Source: an uncultured Oscillibacter sp. (GTDB taxonomy: Bacteria; Bacillota; Clostridia; Oscillospirales; Oscillospiraceae). Taken from it: a stretch of DNA of 10,345 bases. The translations under genes and the position numbers were made by a program. The stretch is from contig CAOJHG010000038.1 of assembly GCA_948435975.1 (NCBI GenBank), positions 1 to 10,345 of the forward strand, given 5' to 3'. Positions 5,474-10,345 of the stretch are shown in pieces. The notes beneath the pieces were generated by a model. It worked only from the letters and a program-made list of their open reading frames with translations. It ran no database searches and was not told where the DNA came from. The stretch's first letter is position 1, and the number at the start of each line of letters is the position of its first letter.

Positions 5474-8082
5474 CACAGCCCCATGAATTCCGCGCTGCTC
5501 CACTGGAAAACCTCCGAAGTCAGTTTGCACGCATGTTCAAAATCCTTCATGAGTTCCGGGGCTCCTGACGCAAGACACTGGCGGATTTCCTCGATATGCT
5601 CCTCGTTCTGCCCGCGGACCTCCAGGCCCCGCAGTTTCGGCATCATCTTGAAGGCCAGCGCATCGCAGAAGGCCTGCTGAATGGCAGGTTCCAGGTCTCC
5701 GCGTCCCTGAGCCGCCAGGATGACAAGAGGATAATGCAGGATGTAGTTCTGGATGCTCTGCCAGACCCGGTGGCCCAGATTCCGGCCCATAGCGGACAGA
5801 CTCCAGTTCACCTGCTGGATCAGTCCCTTACACTTCACCATAGCATCCTTTACCGCATCGCTGTCCTTGTGGACCGCCCTCGCTTTCCACTGCTCCCAGC
5901 GCCCGCAGCTCAAGGTTAGCTGAGGCTTTTCCATCTTGCTGTTGTCCCGGTCGTAAAGCTCCTTCGGGCATGGGAAGGTAATCAGCATACTCCGGTCGAT
6001 CACCTTATCGGACAGGCCCTTGGTGGTCTCGTCCTCATTCATCGTGCCAGTCCACATCACATTCCGGCCAATATCAAGCTGCATAGGAGATTCGCCCGCG
6101 CCTAGGACGATCTCATAACAGGGGTCACGGTCGGAATTCCGCGCCTCCTCGAACTTACTCAAAAGGTCTGCGAAATACTGTTCCGGGTGAGCCAGATTCA
6201 TCTCGTCCAGCAGCACCATCAGCATCCCCCGGCTCCAGCGGTTCTTCTGGGAACGCTGCATCTGGTACAGGGTCCGGACCAGCTCAGTGGCCTCAAACTT
6301 GTTCTCAATGGCATTGTAGTAGCCGAAGAGCGACGCAGGGCTGTCCCAATCCGGCTTCACAGGCAGGGAGAGGAACTGCATCCCTCCATGTACCGCATAC
6401 TGCCGGGGCAGCTCGGATTTGCCGGTGCCGCTGACGCCGGAGAGCACCACCATAGGGGACCACTCGTTGATTTTCAGACAGGTGTGATACGCCATCAACT
6501 GCCTCGGGGAAAAGATGATGCCGCTCTTCTCAGACTGGAGGCGGATGTGCTCCAGCCACTGATCTTCATCAGCCAACTCCTCCGGGTCCTCGTCGGGCAG
6601 AGGCACATTCAAAAACGCGGGGACCTCCTCAATGGGACGAACCATCTCCTCCCGGCTGACCTGCTTGCGTTTGTCCAGTTCCTCCAAAAGCTCCTTGTTC
6701 GTATTCCGCAGAGAGGCCATGCGTCCCTCCGCATCGTTCAACTGCTCCAGCGCCCCCACGCTCGCCACCGCCTGATGCCGCGCCGTCTCCAGCTCTTTCG
6801 TCAGGCTCTCCACCTGATTTTGAAGGTCCTGTATCCGCTCTCTATGCCCAGTAATCTCCGAAATCCGTTCCGGGGTAATGCCGCAGAGCTCAAACTCCTT
6901 CAGTGTGTCCTTGAGCCGGCCGCACTCCGTTTGAAGACGCTGGGATTCTTCATAAAGGGCCTGGCCGTCCTGCCCCTGCATCCGGTTGATAATAATAGTA
7001 GCCTCATTCAGTTTCTTTCGGATTTCCTGGTTATCCTTGCGCATGGCGTTGGCCGCTTCCCGCATCTGCTCCACTTCGTTCTTCAAGACGGAATGCTGTT
7101 CTGCCACGGCAGTTTTCACCCGCTCCTGAAAAAGCCGCTTCTCCTCCCGAAGCTCCGCCGCGATGAAATTCAGCTCATCCTCCCGGTCGTTCATCGCGGC
7201 CTCCCGTTCCGCCTGACGGGTCCCGCATTCTTCCAGCGCCTTCCGAAGCGCCGCCGTCCGTTCCGCCGCCAGCCGTTCTGCCAGCTCCGGGAACGCCGCC
7301 TCCCGCTGGTTCAGCTCAATTTCCCGTTCATTCAGGTCTTCCTGACGCTGGTCCAGAGCCTCTTCCCGCTTTTTCAGCAGGGCATTCCCGGCTGCAATAA
7401 TCTCCGCGGCCTTTTGATGGGCGTTCTCCCGGACCTGGGCCTCGTACTCCCCGGCTGAGGCGCGGGACCGCTTCTCAAAATCGTCCGCACGGGCAAGAAT
7501 GGCGTCCGCCCGAAGCTGGGCCGTGCGCTCCTTTTCCTCAATGACCTTCCGCTCTTCCTCCCGCGCAGCCTCCAGAAGCGCTTTAGCCTCCGCTTCCGCC
7601 TTGGCCTGAATCTCATTGGCAATGCGCCCAGCCTCTTCCTTAGCCTCCAAGCAGGTCTGTTCCGCCTGGTTCCTGGCCGATGCCGTCATGATTTGGGCCT
7701 CCTTCTCCGCAGCGGCAAGAAGGTCCGCCTTCTGTTTTTCGGCCTCTTCCAGCAGAGCGTCCCGCTGGTCCAGGACTGCCTGCGCCTCTTCATCCAGCCG
7801 GAGGGTCTTTCCCTTCGCAGCGCAGGCCGCCTCCAGCTTCCCCAGCTCCTCCTGAATGCGGCTGGCCTCCGCTTTCACCCGGTCCCGTTCCTCCAGAGCC
7901 TCCCGTAAGATCTCCGCCTTTTCCGTCAGGACCTTCCGTGCCTCCTCTATGGTCAGCTTCTCCTCTTCCGTCAAAGGAGGCTTGGATGCTTCCGCCTTCT
8001 CCCGCGCTTTCTGCATCACCTCATCTACGCCGTTCGCATGAGGCATCTTTCCTACCCGCTTTTTATTCTTTTTACCTGCCAT
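5473..8082 (-). CDS. Coiled-coil McrB-like AAA+ ATPase
   Basis: 869 residues. Residues 20-475 are almost entirely charged heptad-like helix rich in E, K, A, Q and R (for example the stretch around KKREEALDQRQEDLNEREIE), a very long coiled coil with a break near 398-410. Residues 510-870 are an AAA+ domain of the McrB type: Walker A GVSGTGKS (549-556), Walker B LMVLLDEMN (621-629, D626/E627), sensor 1 GTMN (679-682), DETTKGLSDKVIDR with arginine finger R697, and a sensor-2-like GRNLGHRVW (766-774). The DETT...LSDKVxDR form differs from the MNTADR signature of E. coli McrB, so GTP preference cannot be assumed. It should form a nucleotide-driven ring with protruding coiled-coil arms. ATG at 8082 has purine-rich AAAGGCGG upstream; it lies 33 nt after the first gene and overlaps the next by one base. 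An SMC protein is excluded because the coiled coil is N-terminal only and lacks an ABC signature. Confidence 0.85.
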   Translation of the reverse strand: MAGKKNKKRVGKMPHANGVDEVMQKAREKAEASKPPLTEEEKLTIEEARKVLTEKAEILREALEERDRVKAEASRIQEELGKLEAACAAKGKTLRLDEEAQAVLDQRDALLEEAEKQKADLLAAAEKEAQIMTASARNQAEQTCLEAKEEAGRIANEIQAKAEAEAKALLEAAREEERKVIEEKERTAQLRADAILARADDFEKRSRASAGEYEAQVRENAHQKAAEIIAAGNALLKKREEALDQRQEDLNEREIELNQREAAFPELAERLAAERTAALRKALEECGTRQAEREAAMNDREDELNFIAAELREEKRLFQERVKTAVAEQHSVLKNEVEQMREAANAMRKDNQEIRKKLNEATIIINRMQGQDGQALYEESQRLQTECGRLKDTLKEFELCGITPERISEITGHRERIQDLQNQVESLTKELETARHQAVASVGALEQLNDAEGRMASLRNTNKELLEELDKRKQVSREEMVRPIEEVPAFLNVPLPDEDPEELADEDQWLEHIRLQSEKSGIIFSPRQLMAYHTCLKINEWSPMVVLSGVSGTGKSELPRQYAVHGGMQFLSLPVKPDWDSPASLFGYYNAIENKFEATELVRTLYQMQRSQKNRWSRGMLMVLLDEMNLAHPEQYFADLLSKFEEARNSDRDPCYEIVLGAGESPMQLDIGRNVMWTGTMNEDETTKGLSDKVIDRSMLITFPCPKELYDRDNSKMEKPQLTLSCGRWEQWKARAVHKDSDAVKDAMVKCKGLIQQVNWSLSAMGRNLGHRVWQSIQNYILHYPLVILAAQGRGDLEPAIQQAFCDALAFKMMPKLRGLEVRGQNEEHIEEIRQCLASGAPELMKDFEHACKLTSEVFQWSSAEFMGL

Positions 8083-8115
8083 TGTGCGCCGCCTTTCTTC
8101 CTTTTTCCTCCTGCC

Positions 8116-10335
8116 TCACTGCCGGGTCCGCCCCTTCCGCAGCACCTGACAGAACCGCTCGCAGGTCCCCATCAGCTCTTGCTGGAAAGCCTCGTATCCA
8201 TCTGGGGACTCGCCGAAAAACGCCTGGTTGTTGTGTCCCCGCTTCCGGCACACCTCGTCCGTCACCTGCGGGAACCCAGGCGCTTCCTCCACCAAACACC
8301 GCAGGAATTCCGGGTTCTCCCGGTCCAGCAGCACAAAGGACAGATACAGTTTGCACTTTACCGACAGATCCTTCACATTGTAGCTGAACTGCCGGATGTT
8401 CCTGGTATTGGGCCGGTCGGGAGACTTGTAATCACACGCGTAGCGCTGAAAGCACTGGTGCATGAACGCATCGTCCTCCTCCCGCCCGCCGGTGAACGCT
8501 TCCGCAGCCGTTTCCCGCTGTCCCTGGGTGCTGTATTCGGTGAAGAGCACATCGTACATCTCCATCATCAGATTCAGACATGCGGAAAAATACTCCGGGT
8601 CCTGATAGTAAAAGCTGAAGCAGGCCTTTTCTGCCGCCCTTCCCACCAGCGTCTTCAATGCGGGGTATTCCTCCATTTTATCCTTTGCCCGGATGGAAGC
8701 CGCCCGCCGGTTGTCATAAGCCGCCGCCTGCTGCTTCTGCTCCGCCTCAGTAGCCCGGGGGACCAGCAGTACCTCCAGCAGCGTCTCCGTCAGCACCCGC
8801 ATCTGTGTGATTTCCCCGCCGCTGGGGACCTCCACATCCTCCCGGCGCTCTACATTCCGCTCATCCAGACCATGCTTGAAAATGTCTCGGGTCTTCTTTG
8901 ACGTCTTCACCAAAGGCAGGATCTCCGGACATCTCCTAGCCGCTTCCCGGAAGGGGTGGGCCTCTTCCACCGCCGCCTGAAACATATGGGCCACCACCAG
9001 CTCGGGCAAAGACCTTTGCACCATCTTCCCCATCCGAGCGCCGTACATCACGCTTTTCAGGATGCCGTTCTTGATTTTCCCATCCTGCCCCCCGAAGAAG
9101 CGGCGGCAGCTCTCCAGGTCCTCAAACCCAGCCTGTTCCGCGATTCCCAGATAGTAGGAGGCATAATTCCGGTTTCCTGTCAGCGGGGTCATTCTGGCGT
9201 CCACCAGCTCAATCTTGTCACGGGGATAATTCTTGTTCAGACTGATGGCAAAAATGTCCTCCATAGCGTCGTAGAAGGCTACAGAGCACTCCTTTGCTAT
9301 GGACTCTGCCTCCTGTCTGTCCGCGCCCCGGTTCACCGCCTCTTCATAAGCGGCGCAGCGGGCCTCCAGCGTGGCCATGTGCTCCCAGACATCCTTATAC
9401 CCCTGAATGCCGGGATACTGTGTCTGTAGATTCTGCTTCATGACATTCTGGGACTCGGTATAGTTATCCGCCGTCTCCAGGGCCTCCCGGCGTCCCGCTT
9501 CCATGTCCTCGATATGACGGGCCAATTCCTCATTTTGGGCCGCGCCCTCACCTTTCAGCGCTTCCCGGATGTGACCGTATAGCTGGTTCATAACGCCTTT
9601 GCCCAAGGGATTCATCACATGGATGGTAGATAAGTCCCTATCAGAAAGATAACAGGTGCAAATCAGGCCCACTGGCTCCACAATGCCCAGATAGCGCAGG
9701 ACACCGTTTCCATTTTGGCAGTATTGGCGCTCCATAGACCTGCTCACCGGCGGCTCCAGGGGCGCGGCAAAGACCGTTTCTTCCATCCCGCCCGGGTGAA
9801 GAATCCACGCATTCTGCCGTTTCTCACTCATGCCTGTCTGGAAGCGCAGCAGGGGTTCCTTTCCATTCAGCGGGTCCACGACCGGAGGATTTACAGACTC
9901 CATCCGCGCCCCCTCCTCGAACACCTCCACCGGAATCAGCTCAGGAAACGTCCGTCCGGAGATGAGGTCGTACAGCAGATAGTAAAACGCCTGCGTAGCC
10001 CCCTCGTTCTGCTCTCCAGTCTCCAGGTCCGTATTGTTCTCATTCCGCTTCAGAATGGCCTTCACCAGCAGGCGGTTCAAGCAGGTCTTTTCCGCGATGC
10101 GCTCTATAGCCTGTCCCCGCTCCAAGCCCTGCCTGTGATAGACCTTCATCAAATCCACCACCGTCTTTACCACGATGTTCTCTGTGACCTGATTGGTGGT
10201 AAGGCTCATCTTATAGGCCGCAGCGGGAAGGACCACGCGCTCATACCGGCTTTTTTCCATCCGTCCCATTGGCAGGGCCGGCTTTCCGTTCTTCCTCTGG
10301 ATATAAAAAGTCCTTAGCTTTGAAAATTCCGGCAT
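8116..10335 (-). CDS. Large helical protein with winged-helix-like N-terminus and two HEPN-like segments
   Basis: 739 residues, no confident family. Residues 48-100 (QVTENIVVKTVVDLMK, then QAIERIAEKTCLNRLLVKAIL) look like a winged helix-turn-helix, followed by FYYLLYDLISGRTFPELIP (117-135), an aromatic plus DxxSG plus P pattern that I recall, uncertainly, from other conflict-system proteins. Residues 265-360 are charged helices. Residues 440-525 look HEPN-like: helices, then R483DIFKH488 (an Rx4H motif) followed by G and a last helix rich in L. Residues 650-730 echo the same order (helix, P, helix, basic patch, H701) but without a proper Rx4H, suggesting a duplicated domain with one inactive copy. 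If real, it would be a ribonuclease effector or RNA-binding subunit; this is inference. GAGG lies 6 nt before the ATG at 10335. It is the first visible gene of the operon; its start sits in a TGATG context that may overlap a gene outside the window. Confidence 0.75.
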   Translation of the reverse strand: MPEFSKLRTFYIQRKNGKPALPMGRMEKSRYERVVLPAAAYKMSLTTNQVTENIVVKTVVDLMKVYHRQGLERGQAIERIAEKTCLNRLLVKAILKRNENNTDLETGEQNEGATQAFYYLLYDLISGRTFPELIPVEVFEEGARMESVNPPVVDPLNGKEPLLRFQTGMSEKRQNAWILHPGGMEETVFAAPLEPPVSRSMERQYCQNGNGVLRYLGIVEPVGLICTCYLSDRDLSTIHVMNPLGKGVMNQLYGHIREALKGEGAAQNEELARHIEDMEAGRREALETADNYTESQNVMKQNLQTQYPGIQGYKDVWEHMATLEARCAAYEEAVNRGADRQEAESIAKECSVAFYDAMEDIFAISLNKNYPRDKIELVDARMTPLTGNRNYASYYLGIAEQAGFEDLESCRRFFGGQDGKIKNGILKSVMYGARMGKMVQRSLPELVVAHMFQAAVEEAHPFREAARRCPEILPLVKTSKKTRDIFKHGLDERNVERREDVEVPSGGEITQMRVLTETLLEVLLVPRATEAEQKQQAAAYDNRRAASIRAKDKMEEYPALKTLVGRAAEKACFSFYYQDPEYFSACLNLMMEMYDVLFTEYSTQGQRETAAEAFTGGREEDDAFMHQCFQRYACDYKSPDRPNTRNIRQFSYNVKDLSVKCKLYLSFVLLDRENPEFLRCLVEEAPGFPQVTDEVCRKRGHNNQAFFGESPDGYEAFQQELMGTCERFCQVLRKGRTRQ

Positions 10336-10345
10336 CAGGGACCTC
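10336..10345 (-). promoter_or_regulatory. Ribosome binding site of the first visible operon gene
   Basis: On the minus strand GAGG (10342-10345) lies 6 nt before ATG at 10335, supporting that start. The codon is embedded in TGATG, the same overlap seen between the second and third operon genes, so an upstream gene may end here. No promoter is visible, since the window ends. Confidence 0.6.

Noticed and set aside
6187..7458. Plus-strand open frame of 423 codons
   Set aside because: It is antisense to the coiled-coil/AAA+ gene. Its leucine- and histidine-rich composition mirrors the Glu/Lys/Gln codons of the real gene, and the real frame has clear AAA+ motifs.
1..10345. CRISPR array, insertion sequence or integrase
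   Set aside because: No regularly spaced direct repeats, no transposase or recombinase motifs and no terminal inverted repeats with target duplications were seen on either strand.

Overview
The window looks like a chromosomal segment from a moderately GC-rich gut Firmicute, probably Oscillospiraceae or a close relative. The signs are strong purine-rich ribosome binding sites, a two-domain Oscillospiraceae-like rubrerythrin, a chemotaxis-receptor N-terminus of clostridial type, and a tRNA gene with an encoded CCA end. This placement is inference from sequence character only. All supported genes lie on the minus strand, so transcription runs from high to low coordinates.

Layout from right to left, in the direction of transcription. 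Positions 10335 to 1537 hold four long, tightly packed genes that form one apparent operon. They encode: (1) a 739-aa helical protein with a winged-helix-like N-terminus and two HEPN-like segments; (2) an 869-aa protein with about 470 residues of coiled coil followed by a McrB-like AAA+ ATPase; (3) a 360-aa protein resembling the DUF2357/McrC-N-like adaptor family but without a visible nuclease; (4) a 949-aa protein with a diverged Hsp70-like ATPase and substrate-binding region plus about 400 unassigned C-terminal residues. The junctions are +33 nt, a 1-nt TGATG overlap and +4 nt. The operon's promoter, and possibly more genes, lie beyond the right edge; the first gene starts in a TGATG context that would also fit an upstream overlapping gene. 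The operon is followed by a 9-bp hairpin without a U-tract.

Positions 1428 to 1186 hold a strong promoter, a leader of about 95 nt, tRNA-Arg(CCG) and an intrinsic terminator. Rubrerythrin (1155 to 619) follows with its own strong terminator. The left end (271 to 1) is the N-terminus of a membrane receptor, probably a methyl-accepting chemotaxis protein, with a TATAAT promoter about 115 nt upstream.

How the genes may work together: the four-gene block has the look of an accessory conflict/defence system. A coiled-coil McrB-type motor, an adaptor of the family that normally couples to such motors, a chaperone-like sensor and a possible HEPN ribonuclease would make a sensing, remodelling and RNA-cleaving machine. 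The general plan recalls McrBC-derived coiled-coil systems, but a McrC-type nuclease gene is not seen here and the Hsp70-like partner is unusual. The functional assignment is inference; only the AAA+ motifs, the coiled coil and the operon structure are directly seen.
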